Notes: generated by a model not told the origin, from the sequence alone. Counted from the stretch's first letter, positions 12,342 through 26,667 are shown. The stretch: DNA of 64,000 nucleotides from Coniochaeta sp. PMI_546 (GCA_021432605.1 MU271148.1:1495362-1559361), one strand, 5' to 3'. Numbers and translations are program-made.

Positions 12342-15300
12342 TGTCTAATTTCACGAAACCCTGTTTCAGCCTCCGACCACGGTCCTCTTGCGCCTTGGTT
12401 CTCATCCAGGTAGCGCGAACTTTACAAACGACGGAAGAAGGGATTGTTGGAGGAAAGGATGAGCCCCGAATTGGAAACTTGATAGGTGAGAAGATGTCTT
12501 ATTCGGACAGTTTCTTCCATCATTCGAGTCAACAAAAAGTCGCGTGGCACCTGTTGTCGATCCATTTGCGACGCGATCGGCACCAGCATTGAGAGGATCT
12601 GCATTTCCTGACCATAACAGGTTCAAATCATCCTCTCGACAACATTCGTGGCGCTAAGTGTCTGCCGAGCATGGCAGCCAGCATAAAAGGGAATTAGCAT
12701 TGTCCGCCTACTTCTCTCGACAGGAAGTTTGCAATACGGGGGCAGACTCTTCGATGTTGATCTCGACATAAAATTTACAACATTTCGTCCCATTTTGGTT
12801 GAATGTCTACCTTCTACACTATTTTTCTTACAGCGGGTGGCACCAAAAGGGCCTCAGTCGCCCACTGTCGATAGGGAAGCCTACTTGGACAAAGCTTCAT
12901 CATGGTACGGTCTAGGGTTTACGGCGGTCATGGTTACGGCAGCATTATACGGCGCTTTGGGCAGGGAACAGGCCGGGGATCGGATTCAGCGAAGGTCGCA
13001 GGTCGGAGAGGCGCACGCGAAACGGCGTCAATTCTCTACTCGAGCCTGCTCGAGTTATGGTCGCTTCTACGAGACCCTTACTTGAGTGTCCTGTTCTTGA
13101 GGCAGACTTCAAATTGTGAAGGGAATACAGAGGATAGTTACATTTTAACCTTGATAACGCTGTCGTCAAAGACGCAGCTTTTGAATTCCTACTCTGCCAT
13201 CAAAGGTGACACTGTGGTACTGGAAGCTCATTTTGCTTTTGGATGCAGGCTGTTCAAGGTGACACAGGGCAGCATTTGCAGCTCTCACACACTGTTTTCA
13301 TGTTGCCCCTTTTCCTCAAGATTGGATACTCAACTGCTAGCTAAGGTACCTCGAGTGACAGTTCGAGATTGGAGTGCCGCGCCGTCAGCGCCGTGGCATC
13401 CCAGGCCTCAGATCCAGGAGAATTATGACATGCAATCGCATTCTATGCTTAGCACAGCCGTCTGCTTCTCAGGCTGATAACTGACCGTAATCGTTTCTAT
13501 TCTGGTCATAACAAATGTCTTACAAAGATCAAAGCACTTCTTCGCAGGAATTCCCGACAGTCTTCCAATTCGCCAATCAGACACAATGCGTACACACCTT
13601 ATGCAGGTGTGAGGTAGACAGCATGTCACACCTGTGCGGGAAGCTGTTGGTGTTACTTAATATAGGGCTGCACAGGCGCCGTCAGGCAAGCGAGGGACGG
13701 GTTTACGACTGCCTTTTTGGCAACATGCACCGCGCTACTTCGGGTATCTCGTCTTCACTTTTCCCCAAGCGCTCGCTCGTCCATCCACTGAAGAGACAGG
13801 GGCATGGTTTATCTTAGGAAAGGGTACCGGTAATTCATGCTGCCGTAAGAGCGGCTGAGGCGTCTGTGCGTCTGGCGCTTGGATAGACCAGCCGATACCG
13901 GGGTGCCTGAACAGGCTGTCACATCCCGACAGGTATCATATACCGTCGACATCGGCTAACCGTTGCCCAGCAGTACCAATTAGCCGCAAAGATGATCTAT
14001 TCCAGGATTGAAAAGAAAAATATGCCACGAGACAGGATCTTGTCGCGTGGATGAAGATTAATGACGGATTCTTCGGGTCTACTCGGCTAAGAGGAAGATT
14101 TACGAACACTCCGTCTATTAACCTTGCCAACGGCCCCGGCGAAGCACCTTCACGAATTTTCGCAACCCGGACGAGGACTGGTTTAAATGTCAGCGCATAG
14201 CTTCTTCCAGAGGGCAGGATTTTATGGGGCAGAACTACAAAGTTCATCTTCACTGAGTGAACAATAGCCGCCCGCATCGGCACGGTATTTACCTTCTCGA
14301 AGATCTGCTCAGCCGAGAAGGCTTCTGCTGCATCCCGTCACCAGAATCTCCCGCTTTAATATGCCCCCAGGGCCTGTTACACTCATCTCCCATGCTCGCG
14401 TGCCGCACATGCTCAATGCGGCTCGCTACTATCGCCTCCTCTGGGCAATCGGAAAATACTCACATCTCCAGCAGAGCGTCGAGTTGAGGATGTCTCCTCT
14501 GCCGTCCCCAACATTAATGCCTTGGGCTGTGGTCGCTCAAGGGACTCCAACTTTTTCTGGACCCTGGTATGTGCGAGACACGATCCGTGTGAGCGAAGGA
14601 AGGTAACTATCATGCCTTGCCGAGAACCTCTTCTCGCGTTCTAGACAGACGATCGAGTTAGCCGCAACCCGTGATCTGATCTACCATCGACGTTCCGCAC
14701 AGTGTGGTATTACTGTCCTATAAGTGACGACAATACATTACCTAGCGATGCGCATTATGACTCGCATATGAGCGGTTCGATATTGCTGCAGTATAGCCCG
14801 GCATAGCAAACCTCAAGCCAAGACACGGCACATCAACGCGCGTATCTCAAATTCATATCACTTAGCCACAAAATGCATGTTCCTCTGCCGGAACCTCAAC
14901 ATCGGGCGTTTCGCGGGGGTAGGCGATAGTAGAGGGGGGTGTGAGCTCTGGCGCAATGACGTTATATCGAGCGCAACGCGGCGTTTATTTTTATACTTCG
15001 CTCCCGCATCGGAGCTCCAGAATGAGCCGCAGCCTTCGATCGTCTATCTTACGTTCACGACCTACGGGAAGAGACTTATCCCGAGACTAAAGTTCAATAC
15101 CATTTTACATACCTGCTATCATGCTGCCGGCTTCACACTCCAAATGGCGGCAAGCTCGGGGGCAAGTAGTCGTGGCTTCTGGAATTGATACAACCGCCAC
15201 ATCCCGACCACCGGTCGTGGCGTACGCAGCCTGCCGAGCTAAAATTGCCGGAGGCGTTCCATGTACCTTAACGATTGCCCACCGGTCTCTTCAGGTGCTG

Positions 15301-16783
15301 TGGGGTCTTTAAGCTGCTGCCGCACCGGCACCAAGCTACCTAACCATTTTTGCAAGGCCCCAAATATGTTGGTGAGAGGCACAGGAATTCAAGGTTTAGA
15401 CTTTTCGTGCTTCGACGTGAGCCCAAAGTCGAAAGGGGCTTCAAGCCACGGAAATACCCCGAGTTACTCACTTCACAAGGCGTTCTTCTAAACCAATCGC
15501 ATCTTCAAGTCGTGGACTAGCCGCAAAACCAAATCCTATCCAACGCTGACCGACGTCGACGCAATCAATACCTTCCTTCTCCTTGCGGTTCACCGATCTC
15601 GGGCAGCTCTAATATCGTCCTCACGCAGAGGAAAACTCTATATATACGGTACGGATAAGCAGCGGACAAAACGGGAAGGACGCAAGCCCTTCCTCTCGGG
15701 ACCGAATGGGAGTCCATTTGCCGTGGCGGTAGCGCCGAAAGCCTGGACTCTCTTCGGAGAAGGATTGTTGGGGCAAGATCGCGGAACAAACTTTCTTTCG
15801 GCGACTCTACCTCAAAATTACCCTTTTTCTCCAAGGTCCGTCGCAAGGAACAACCTTATTACCAAGACATGAGGGACGAAGCTGCGCATGCAGCCATTGA
15901 GTCCCTTACAACTTGTCCCCATCGGGAGAGGGAAAAAAAAGAGCAGGGAGTGTTTTCATGTCACGGTTCCGGCGCCGGTCCCGTCGGTGAGCTCCTCCGG
16001 ACCGGGTCCGATTACAGGGATACTCCGCTTCGGACCCCAGATACCAATTTTGGAAGGCGCACGGGCCAGAGGCCGGCCGCGGGACCGTTATGTCTCCACC
16101 CCCTTCCTTTTTCCGTCGGCGGATAAGTGGGGTCGTCTCGCCCGCCTACTAATGATTGCTCTGTCGCTTGAGTCAGTCTCAGTTGCGAAGGCTGCTTAAG
16201 CATGCACTGTAGGACACTCTGCCCCTTAGTGTAAACTTTCTTAGCTTTGACGCCAGGTACGGATGGGTACTGGCGGAGGTAGAGGCTGTTGTGGATGCAC
16301 TCCAATGCCCATGATCAGCCGATAGCAAGAAGATTGACACTCGCAGAAACGGCTCCGCGGATTGCAACTGGACTAACAACCTTAGTGCCATTACCAGGTA
16401 GTTCACGCAGAGGCCATTTCTCATTAGACCAATCAATAAGACAGTCTTGTCATTTTCCCAGGAACCATCGTCCAGTTTCCGAGCCGGTCCCAACCCAACC
16501 GTTCCAAAGCTAAAACTTTTTTGAGGAGGTGGGCAATAAACTGAGCAACGATAGACGCCGCCACATTTGCCCACACGAGCAAGCCTCTTTTTGTCGTGAC
16601 AAAGGGAAACATGCCAGTCAAGGGCTGAATGTGAGTTGCATAACTCATCAGGAAGCAAAACACGTAAATACATGAACGGAAAACACAGGGGGTATAGGAA
16701 CGAGGAAAACGCCTTGCAAGCCATTCAGATCCCGTAAGGAGACTCGAAGAACACAAAAGAAAGGAAGATAGGTATGGGCATGC
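12342..16783. other. Intergenic region, no gene seen (4.4 kb)
   Basis: No open frame here shows a recognisable domain, and none can be extended with convincing splice sites. The longest frames (12902-13477 +, 16179-16724 -) look random. Composition is near neutral. I see no terminal repeats or transposase or reverse-transcriptase motifs. Confidence 0.5.
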
Positions 16784-19732
16784 TCAGGTCGAAGAGCGCA
16801 GGGCATCCCAGGGCTTCTTGCTGCTCTGCTGGTGCTGCTTCCACTCCGCGCGCGTGACCTTCATCAACATCTCCTCGTCCTTGATAGGAACCCACGAGGT
16901 CAGGGCCTTCATAGCGTTCTCAAAGTCCGAGTCGAGGAGGACTTCCTGCAAGGCGTCTATGAGAGCGGCGCTCGTGGCGTGCAGGATATCCAGGCCGCGG
17001 AGTGAGGGCGATGGGGCTCCTTTACCCTTTGATAAGTCGGCGGAGGCCGGAGTAGAAGGCTCCGGCGAGCATTCGCCCAGAAGCATAAATACGTCCCAAA
17101 CACGGAGTTGTGCTGCGAATGGGATCGAGAGGTTGAACAGGGTGAGATACCAGCGGGTTCCGTATGCTGTCGGGTCGATGGCTAGATCTTTCTGATGTAC
17201 CATTTAGCATAGTCTCAACGGGGCAATCATTTAAAGTGAACATACCAGCTTGCGGGCGACGTCCTTCCCCTCCAACCAGTGTTTCTCAAAGTCCCCCAGG
17301 GCGGTCATCAGACCCTCGAAGCCAGGTTGGTAGAGTCGCTCAAGGCCGCGATGTCGCCACATCCGGACCAGCATCACAAAGGTCTTCTCCTCGTCGAAAT
17401 AACAAAGCAGAGTGGCGGCTAGCGAGGCCATACCCTGCACGTAGCCTGTATCTGGGAAGTAGAGCGACATGGCATGCAGGACTCTGAACATGAGCCGCTG
17501 GCCTCCCTTGTACCTCTTCCGGAACATGATGTGTCTGTTGATTGTCCTCGGAACATCGAGATCGATTTGCACATCGTCTGGCGAGGCTTCATCCTGCAGC
17601 CGGTGATACTCCGTAAACAGGTCCTCGTCTTTTTCCTTGCCACCCAGATTCCGAGCACTAGTCGCCAGGAACGAATACCAAGCAGCTGCTCGCCACCTGT
17701 CTGGAATGCCTTTCCACGTACGGTCGACCAGTTTCTGGTTCTTGGCGTCGAACTCAAACTCCATTCCTTCTCCGTCTTTCCCTTTCTTGGAGACCTTGGC
17801 CATTTTCCTCCACTTTTCGGCGCGCTCCCATTCTTTGCGCTTTGCCGCCTCGGCGAGCTTGCCTGTGAGCTCCTCTTCCTGAATATCATCGAGCCCGGGC
17901 GAGAGATTCAGCATATCCCCGGCCTCATCCATCCATCTCCTGGCGCGGTTGTGCGGTAGGCGGTTCGTGGCATGTCGAACTACACCGCGTGCCGACCGCC
18001 GTGAGATGGCCGAGGAGTCGGTATTTTGGGTGTTCAAGGACCTTGCAGAGACCTTCTTGGTCGGCTTGCGAGTTAGGGATAGCGGTGATGATGCATACGA
18101 CGAACTTGGTCGTAAGCCTAGTATGCCTTTCTTCTTGGTAGGTGATAAGTGCGTGTCGCCTGATGCGGTGTCGGGCGATTCGGGTTGCAGCTGCGGCTTC
18201 CTCGGTGTGATGAAACCATATCGATCGACGTCGGCGCCGCTGACGTCCTCCCAATCCTCCAATCCTCCTGCTAGCTCATACTCTCCCCTCGCCGGCCTAT
18301 CTGGTGGCTGCGACGAAGAGCTGGCCGACCGTGGCGTACCGGATCCCGGAATATGCGTGTGAGGTGGCAGTGCCCCGTCGGAAGGAGAGCGATGACTTGA
18401 GGGACTTGAATGCCTGAAAGGATCGAGGCTGTCAGCACCGTAGAAAGTTATGCACACCGGGTCAAGTTCTAGGAAACCATACGGGTCGTTCTGTTCACCG
18501 CGCGACGATGGGTCATCCACTGCAGCCTGAGGGAGCTCAACAAGTGTTGAGACCCGGCCCCCATCGTGCCAATCGACACTCTCGGTGGAGTCATAGAGCG
18601 ATCTCACCTTTTGTGATTCTCTCTCTACGTCTGGCGCTAGAACCCGGATGCTGGGTACCGCGGACGAAGCTCCGTCCCGGGCCGGGGCGCGCGCCGCGCT
18701 ATCGTGATGCGAGTCATGTGTCGCACTTGGCGTCTGCATGGAAGGAGATGAAACGGAAGGCAAGCGCTTTGCGCCAAACATAATACTGCCGCGCTTGGAG
18801 AACTCCAGCTGCTCAAACAGATCCTCGGACAGGAGGCTGTCGTTGGGGATCTCCGTGGTGAGAGGAAGGAAGGTCTTTCCGTCGTGTTGGGATGAAGAAG
18901 AGATGGAGCCTCGCGACGCATCGAAAGCGGAATTCTTAGTCTGGTGGAGACGCGGGGGTGGGACCCCTGCAGTAGTAGGTGACTTGGGCCCCCTCAGCGA
19001 GCCCCACGTGTGCAGGATGGAGGACGGAGTCGAAGGCGACACGGGCGGCTTACTCGCATCGACGGAAAGCGAAATATTCTTCTTTCTCAGACGTTTCGGA
19101 GGCCCCCAGGACGAAGACAGACTGAGACTCTTTCCGAACTTCCTGCCCTCTGGTTTTGTGTCAGTTGGGCTTGTGCACGTCGATTCGAGCCCGGGCAACA
19201 GTATGATATCAGTTTGAGAAGGGATAGCTGGAAGCTCAGGTGGTGTGGGCGCTCGCCGTGGAAGAGTGTACAGCGGAGGCAGTGTGGAAGGCGAGACCCT
19301 GGGTACCACTTTCAGTGACTTCTCGTCCACGGCGAACAGAGGCCTTATCGGATATGGCTCATCGCCGAGCTTGTGGTATACGTATTCTTCGTCGACATCG
19401 CCCTGGATGGTCACGGACGATGAGGTAGGCGCTCCAGAATCGCGTTTCCACTCGTCAGACCGAGTGAGCTGTGTGCGAAATAGCGGATGTTCCTCTTGGG
19501 GTGGTGCCACCTGGGGAGGAGATATGACAACGGGAGCACTGTCTGACGTGACCGTTGAAACGGGCCGGAAGGTGCGAAGAGGGTTCCGTGGAGGCGGCAG
19601 GGGAATGGGCGGGTTGGCCTGTTTTGTTTGCTCATATCTCAAGGCGATGAGACCGGTGTCGTCTCTGAACGGGCTGATACGAGCAGCCGGACGTGCCTTG
19701 GAGCGGAAGCTGTTGGACTTTTTGGGAGTCAT
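16784..19732 (-). CDS. TBC-domain Rab GTPase-activating protein
   Basis: A Rab-GAP of 964 aa in two exons: 19732-17246 and 17191-16784. The 54-nt intron 17245-17192 (GTATGT...CATCAG, branch GCTAAAT) falls on a codon boundary inside the catalytic domain. Residues 1-600 are disordered, rich in Ser and Pro, with TPKK and polyproline patches. The TBC domain begins near residue 680 (WKGIPDRWRAAAW). Both catalytic fingers are present: the arginine finger in IDLDVPRT and the glutamine finger in YVQGMA. These stimulate GTP hydrolysis on Rab proteins during membrane traffic. The Rab target cannot be told from sequence. The start at 19732 gives MTPKKSNSF and has no competing upstream Met nearby. Confidence 0.9.
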
Positions 19733-22095
19733 AGTGTAGATCTGCAGATGGCAGCGCCGAGCGGAAAACGATCTTGGCCTTCGCGGTGTTCGGTGCGGCG
19801 CGGGGCCGATGTGGCTGACGGTCGGGGCTCCTTTGTTTAGGTCAATGCGGAAGGGATAACACTTCTCGGGTCAGCCTTGACTGCCAGTATTAACGAGAAT
19901 TGCTGTCTAATTCCTTCCGGCGACAGCTCAAGGTGGTGTGAAATTTGCCGGTGCTTGATTGTGCCCAAAAGGTCCTAGTCAGAGCAAGTTGAATGAGGAC
20001 GAGCTGCCCAGCAGAGCTTCTGTTTCAAGACAAACCCGGATACGGGTCAACCAGGCTATTCTGCTGAATCCTTGATAAAGCACAAGGTGACGAAGCAAGG
20101 AAGGAGACAGAGGAAAGCAGCAAAAAGAGACGGGAACAAGTTGAAGTGCGGCCAAAGGGGGAGCCCGGCTTAATTATTCGTGGGTGGTGACTTTCCTGGA
20201 TTGGGATCATTCGACAACAAACCTCCGTGTGGCTCCTCCCATCCATCACTTTTACTTGACCTCCAGTCTTTGTCTGTCTGTCTTCTCTACCTTACCTCCA
20301 TCTTGTCTGCCACTAAACCTGACAGCTTGACAGGAAGCCACTTGGCTGCAATCAATTGACTTTCGCCAGGCCCACTCCCTCACAAGCACATGCACGAACC
20401 TGCATTCCCACGCTTCGTGACTGCATCTTTGAGCTGTTCATCTATCCCAAGTTCGATGCCTGAGCGAACCTACCTAGTACATCATGAGGACGCTCTATTG
20501 CTTCTAAGCTAGATACAGTGTCTGTCTGCTTCGAAACTCGCGCGCACTTACAAAAGAGAGAACCAATGGCAAGTAGCTGGGTGGCCAAAACCTACCATGG
20601 CCAGACCGAACCCTTAAGCAAAGTCAATATCACGAAGATTGGTGTTGTGGCTCCGGCAAAAGAGTGCCTGTCTTACACCCACCCACTCACAGAAAACAAA
20701 CGTCTTAACTAACTTCGTCTTATCACAGCGGGAAGCTCCCGCCCCACAGTCCACCTCGCGGATGCTTCCAGCTCGGACACTGACATTCCTATCCAGCATT
20801 CGAGAAGCAATCCGTGACTACCAATGCCACATTCCGTGAACTAAACAAGTTTGCTTCCTGAGCCACCGCTCAAAGAAGGTGGGGTTGGAGGGGTTTCCTT
20901 TGGGGGGCCGCATTGCCTCGTGGTTCGAAGCGGAACCATGTCCCCCGGGCCAGCCCTTCATGGCAAAATCCCGGGAACCAGACAGACCACACAAGACCAA
21001 ACAAAGTTCATCCCAGATGCCGCCCCAGACAACCCTCATTGGGTGAAGCTCTTGACGTGTCACTTTAGCCAGCTCATCCCGCCGCCGCGGACCGCGATTT
21101 AGGCACTTACCCTCCGCGAACATCCACATCTGGCTTGGAGTCAGGTAGGTCACCGGACCCTTGGTTGACCGCTAGTCGCGATGGGTTAGTCATGAGGCTA
21201 TCTATCGCGAAGACAGGGGAACTGACACAGAGCTGCAGAAATGCCTGTTAGGCTGCCGATGAGAAGGGAAGCACAGATAGACACGGACGAGGGATATTAC
21301 CTGATGCACATACGGTATTGACTTTGACTAAGCGCCCTTGACTAGCAGCAGCTCTAATGGGACGGGCCCGATAGCGAGGTCGACTCTCAAACAGAGCTTC
21401 ATTGCCACATGCATGAGCTTCTCCTACTTCAAAACTCAAATGCGACCTTCGAGCACACCAGATTCGTGTCCTCCTGTCTCTGGACCTCTTCTTAAGCCTG
21501 CCCCTTAATCGTGCTCCAACTCCTCAGCGTTAGGCATTACCATGACCACGTCTGTGTAATTGGCCTGCGTTGAGTCAAAGAAAGTTCAAGTTAGAACATC
21601 AAATTTGATATGTGCCAGATCACAACTGGGCGGGAGCTAAACGCCTCTTCCTTGGAAGCTGCACGAGCATGGTTTTGGGCATGGCCGTCTGGCCGTTCAC
21701 AGCTTCGCACGGTGCCAACTGTCCCTCGTCCCTTGCAGCTTGCATACACGTATCGCACGCTTGCATGTTCCTGCCAACCGTAAACGCCACGCATGCAAGA
21801 AGGGGGGAGGGAATAAAGAGAGCGAGCTACGTGTGGGAATGGCAAAAGAGCCATTTTCTATCATGCTGTCTCGCTTCATCAATGTCAGTCGGGTAGCTAC
21901 CGGTGTATCTCCATGCATCCAGCGTCGCTTGGCCCAGAACCCGGGTCATTCATCATCGGTACCTTACATGTTATTATCGCTGTGGCGTGCACTAAGCGGG
22001 TTGACATAACCCAACCCAAGCTACCGCCTCCGTCGCATGCGTTCGGCCAGCAAGAGAGTTACCTGGGTACCTACGTAAGGTAGGTAACAGCCCAA
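19733..22095. other. Intergenic region, promoter of TBC gene and unassigned sequence
   Basis: About 2.4 kb without a supportable gene. It contains the promoter of the minus-strand TBC gene and, toward 22060-22088, a cluster of ACCTACGTAAGGTAGGTA-type motifs just past the 3' end of the DIL/ankyrin gene. No RNA gene was recognised. Confidence 0.5.
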
Positions 22096-24717
22096 TCAAA
22101 CTTCCTCATTCTCCCAATCCTTCTCCCCAAACATCGGCCCCTTCTTGCTCCCGCTGCTGGATTCCAACTTGTCGAGGAACTCCGGCGGCACAGTGGGTAT
22201 ATACTTGCGTTCTCGTTCGCGATTCACGCCGCCGAAGCCAGCTCCATAGCTGACGAGCATGTCCGTCACGCTGGGCAGCGTAAACGGCAGCATCAGCGCC
22301 GGATCGAGCAGCAGATTCGCCGGCGCATCTTCCTCCTCCTCCTCCTCCTGTATCTTGGGAGTCGCCGCCGGCTGTGTGCCGGGGGTATCCGCGCCGTTCC
22401 CGTTGGACGAGTTGTTCTTGACCGGCGTCGCCGGCGCGCTGTCGCCGCCCGGTATTTGTGGTAGTTGTTTGCCCTTCGGTGAGCCGATTGTACTGTTGCG
22501 CTGCCTCTCCCGTCGCAGGGCCGCCTCTTTCTGGATGGCGACGAGATACTTCATCGCGCTCTTTGGCAGGCCCTTTTCGCCAACTTCTGGCCGGTAGTGG
22601 GTTGCTGCATGGATGAGCTGCTGCGGGCTCAATGCTTTGAGCTGCTGTAGCGTGCCGACCAGTGCTTCCAGATCGTCCGCCCCGAGTGACGAGAAGCACT
22701 GGAGCCACTGCAGGAGCTGGATCACGGGAGCGAGGTGGCGACGTGCGGCATCGACTGTCGTCTCGCCCGACGACTTCATCTCTCCGTGCTCAAAGTGTTC
22801 TGGTTGCCTGTTGTTGGAACGCGCCCAGTCCTCTAGGATCGAGATGTTCATGCGGATCTGCATCGCCTTGGTTCTCGCGAGATACCTCCTGTTGGACATG
22901 ATGCGGTTGAAAAGCTCCGCACCAAGCCAGTAGAGGAGCTGCGATATGATCTGTGCTGTGATGAAGGAGTGAATATCGTATAAGTCCAGGACGAACAGAG
23001 TCGACGATAGTAAGGAGGTGACATTGCGAGGCGCAGGCTTTGCTCGCTGTTTTGGCGAAGGCGGCCGGAACCGCTTCTCCAACGGTTCTTCCTTCACTTG
23101 TGGTTTTCGCTTGAAGATCTTCCATTCGTTTTGGAAGGTGATGTCTTCGAAACCAGGAATGGTCTCGTGGTCCAGCATAGCCGCATCGAGAACCTTGTCG
23201 AGTCGTCTCTCGGCATCCCGGACGATAAGGATGAATATCTCGTTGATCAGCTCCACGAGTTGTAGTTGGAACTCTGTCGTAGCTTCGAGTAGTCCTGTGT
23301 CCTTCTTCAGATAATGCAACAGTAACGTAGCGTTGGACATCCAAAATGCCAGGATAGTCATATCCCATTGGTATCGCTCAACCACGTCGTTTATCCTGTC
23401 CATGGCAGCAATGAGGAGCTTGGCCAGGAGCTCGGGGCTGGAATGATAATGCGCATATCTGGCGCTCAAGAATATCATGTTAGCCGGCACTGGCTTTTGC
23501 GACGGCGACCGCTGCGGCGTCATATTGGTTATAACGATATCCAATATCCGATCTAGCTCGTTCTCCTGGAAGACAAACATCTGATCGTGTAGGCAGCGAG
23601 TCCAGTCAAACTCTTGTTGCTCCTCTTCGAACTCGTCAACAGGCTAGCTGCGATTAGCATACTAAGAATGTAGCAGTGCCGAAGGGTGGCATACCTCTGG
23701 CTGGTCGTCCATGCCCACATTGCCGAGATCAACCTCCAAATCCCGAGCGCTTTCCATCATCATACGCCGCCGTAACTCATTCTCGGCCAGCTCTTCCTCG
23801 AACTTGTCCTGTGAGAAGCCAGGGCTGTAGAAGTCGTCGCTGGTTCCAGCAGTGCCGATACCATACCCACTGTCGTGGAGGTAGAACGACATGTCACTAT
23901 CGGGTGCGACAAAGTCAAAGGCAGTCCGGCCTGAGGATGTCTTCGCCTCCGGAGAAGCACCGTTGTCCAGTAATAGCTTAGCGATCCCTTTGTGTCTGTT
24001 TGTCATGGCCCACATGAGGGCACTCCACTGGTTGCGATCCTGCTTGTCAACATCGGCCCCTGCTTTAATCAGGGCTTCCACGACCGATTCATGACCGAAG
24101 CAACTGGCATATATCAGAGCTGGTGTGCCGTCCTCATCAACAGCATTGACGTCCACGAAGCCCTTTGCCTTGCCATCTAGTATCTTCCTGACGGAGTCGA
24201 TGTTACCGTTGCTCGCGGCCATCGTCAGCGCTTTCTGCAGCAAGTCTCGCTTCTCGGGCTCTGAGAGTTTCTCATCCGAGGCTATCGCGTCTTCGTCCTG
24301 GAATCCTACGGCTGAGTGCGCTGCCTGAGCCGCAAGCATCTCTAACAGCCTGCTTTCGCTCTCGGGGCCGCCCCTGGTGATGTCTTCGTCATAGCTGGGG
24401 TCGTTCAAGCTGAGCTTGTCGAAAGTCAGGGGTTTTGCAAGCATCGGTGATGTGAGGAATTGTGATTGTCCTAGCAACATGTCAGCAAGACAGCCATGCG
24501 ACAGCGCAGCGTGGAAGTCCAGGCTAGGAGGTGAACACGTACCCTGCCATCCATCGTACATCTCTGTTTCAGGCACCAGCTCAGTTGCGACATGTCTTCT
24601 GTCATCCAAAGACCGCGGCAGGTCGGCGGGAAGAACTTTCTTCTTTGGTTGTTCCTTCGGTTCGTCCCAGCCTGAATCGAAGCCTCCAGGGCTTCCGTTA
24701 GGATCCGGGAAGTCCAT
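22096..24717 (-). CDS. DIL (dilute) and ankyrin-repeat protein
   Basis: An 832-aa protein in three exons: 24717-24543, 24470-23695 and 23643-22096. The introns are 72 nt (GTACGT...CTAG) and 51 nt (GTATGC...CTAG), both keeping phase. Ankyrin repeats lie at about residues 140-250 (TPALIYASCFGHESVVEALIKAGADV and the following repeat). A dilute domain, the globular cargo-binding fold of class V myosin tails, covers roughly 330-660, including FWMSNATLLLHYLKKD and QIISQLLYWLGAELFNRIM. There is no motor domain. Fungi have a stand-alone DIL/ankyrin family of this build; a role in organelle or vesicle attachment is inferred from the fold. The C-terminal tail has an acidic run encoded by a GAG repeat (near 22329-22348) and Thr/Pro-rich linkers. 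Confidence 0.9.
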
Positions 24718-25341
24718 GGTGGGGGTGTTGTCGGCTCAGGCGTGACTGCCCGTGTCTCATGAGATGATCCGGTCGATCGTTTTCCGCGGAAGTCGCATCC
24801 TTCGTAGCGTGGCGTTGAATAGTTGGTCGTTCGAGAGAAATAACTGGTCGCCTATCTGGGTGCGGGATTGCGTATAGGGAGGTGATCTTGATAGTGAAGC
24901 TTGATCTGGCGATTTGGGGTTGGGCTGCGCATTGCAATCCACCATCACCGAAGACACCCCATATGGAAAAGGTGTCCGTGCACCGACCGGTATCACAACT
25001 AGCGTGGATCCACTTCGACATGCGACATCTGCCTCAGTATTGTCTGAACTATGCATCTAGCTGGCATTGTATCCCAACATCTCGAGGACGCTATCTCTAA
25101 GCAGAATGCTAAGGGGAGTACGGCACATACAATGGCATTCTTTTATTGTTCAGTTTGGTAGTTATCTTATATCTTGAACCAGTCCATTTCAAGTTCTTGA
25201 TGATTATGCTTGCTGATAAGGTGCTTGGCAGTAGGGGATTATACTCGCGTTAAGAGGCTCGTCTGTATGTTGAGAAGGACCGACCACACGCTGCTCACAA
25301 CATCATAGTGACCCTCAAGCCATGCTTGCTGCGCAGGCACA
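24718..25341. other. Intergenic region (0.6 kb)
   Basis: This holds the promoter of the minus-strand DIL/ankyrin gene and the 3' flank of allantoicase. No separate gene is visible. Confidence 0.5.
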
Positions 25342-26455
25342 TCAAGCCCTCTTTGCCAACACTCGCAGTCTCTTGACTCCACCGTCAGGCACTATGACCA
25401 GTTTGACATGGGTGAACCGCTTGTCCTTGACCAGAGAAGCAGCCTCATGCTCATGGTCAGGTCCACATCTGATGGGCTCTGCAATCTCTTCCCAACCAGC
25501 ACTGTCTGAGCTTGGCTCAGAGCCTTCGTCTTTCCATTCAATGGCCTCCAACTTGACCTGCTGGGGATAATTGCCCCTAAAGTGTGCAGTATCGGCTACG
25601 AAGCTTTGAATGTAGCCTGGTGCACCGAGTCGGATTATCGTCCAGTCAACATGACCCTTCGTCCTGGATCGTGCCGTCTCCCACCCATCACCCATATCCT
25701 TGCCTCTGCCCGGTAACAGCAGGTTGTCCTTGGTACCGAAATGCTGGTCACTGCACGAGATGGCCACTCCGCCGTTTTGCGCAGCCGCCAGGTCGAAGAC
25801 AGCATCCTTATCCTCGGGGAAGACAGGCACTGCGTGTCCGAAAAGCCGGAACCGGGCGATGCCTCCATCCGGGTACATATTCAACCTCACGTGGGTGAAT
25901 TGTTTTGACGTGACCTTGTCTAGCTTCCAACCGTGCCGTTGTGACGGTCCGCATTCCTGGACTCCAAGAATGGTTTCCCAGCCGCCGCGGCTGCCTTTCC
26001 ACGAGACAACTTCTTCGTCATTCTGGTTGAAGCAGCCCTCGACTGAGATCGCCGGCGCCTCGTTGCCATTGAAAAAAGCCGTGTCAACCTCGACCCCTTC
26101 AACCGTCCCTGATGCAACGCCGAGTCGTATCACGACCCAGTCAAACGGTTCCGGATTGTGTCGTCTCGTTTCCCAACCATCATACCAGGCTCCAGTAAAC
26201 ACCATCTTGCCCGGCTGCCTGATCGGGGCGGCCGGGTTGATCAGATTTGATGCTTCTGCAAACCACTGGTCCGAGAATGCCAATACCTTTCCACCCAAAG
26301 TTGCCGATGTCAAATCTGGAGAAGTCAGCCATCATTCCTGAAGTTGGCTACGGAGCAACTATACCAATGCAACTGGACCGGAAAGTCCGATCGATATCCT
26401 CCGCAGCTACTCGTGTTGCCTTCACGGCGTCCAACTTATACTCGGCCTCTGCCAT
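25342..26455 (-). CDS. alc: Allantoicase
   Basis: Hydrolyses allantoate to ureidoglycolate and urea, a late step of purine catabolism. The product is 354 aa in two exons, 26455-26365 and 26315-25342. The 49-nt intron 26364-26316 has GTATAG, branch GCTGAC and CTCCAG. Splicing joins FRSSCI to DLTSATLGGKVLAFSDQWF. The two tandem allantoicase domains are visible: the first with GAWYDGWETRRHNP and DWVVIRLG, the second echoing it with GDGWETARSRTKGHVDWTIIRLG. Each ends in an FTHV(R/K)L...PDGG motif. Length and architecture match the family. The promoter carries a TCGG-N6-CCGA palindrome 213 bp upstream and a GATA pair about 410 bp upstream, which fits purine induction and nitrogen control. Confidence 0.95.
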
Positions 26456-26667
26456 ACTGACGATGAGTCTTCGCCAACTATCAAGCAGTCACGATAGAGG
26501 AAGGTAGTGTTCGGGATCGATCCGCACAAGAATCAAAAGGCAGTTAAGTGATAGTCCAAGGCTCTTACAAGGAGAAGTTTTATTTTGGAACAGATGGAAC
26601 GTGAGACAGAGAATTATTGCACCATTCTAAACCCTGAAGGCAACCTCAACAGACTGAAGAGTGGAAG

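Noticed and set aside
12902-13477. 191-codon + frame as a gene
   Set aside because: No domain, no conserved-looking periodicity, mixed hydrophobicity and no sensible promoter or splice context.
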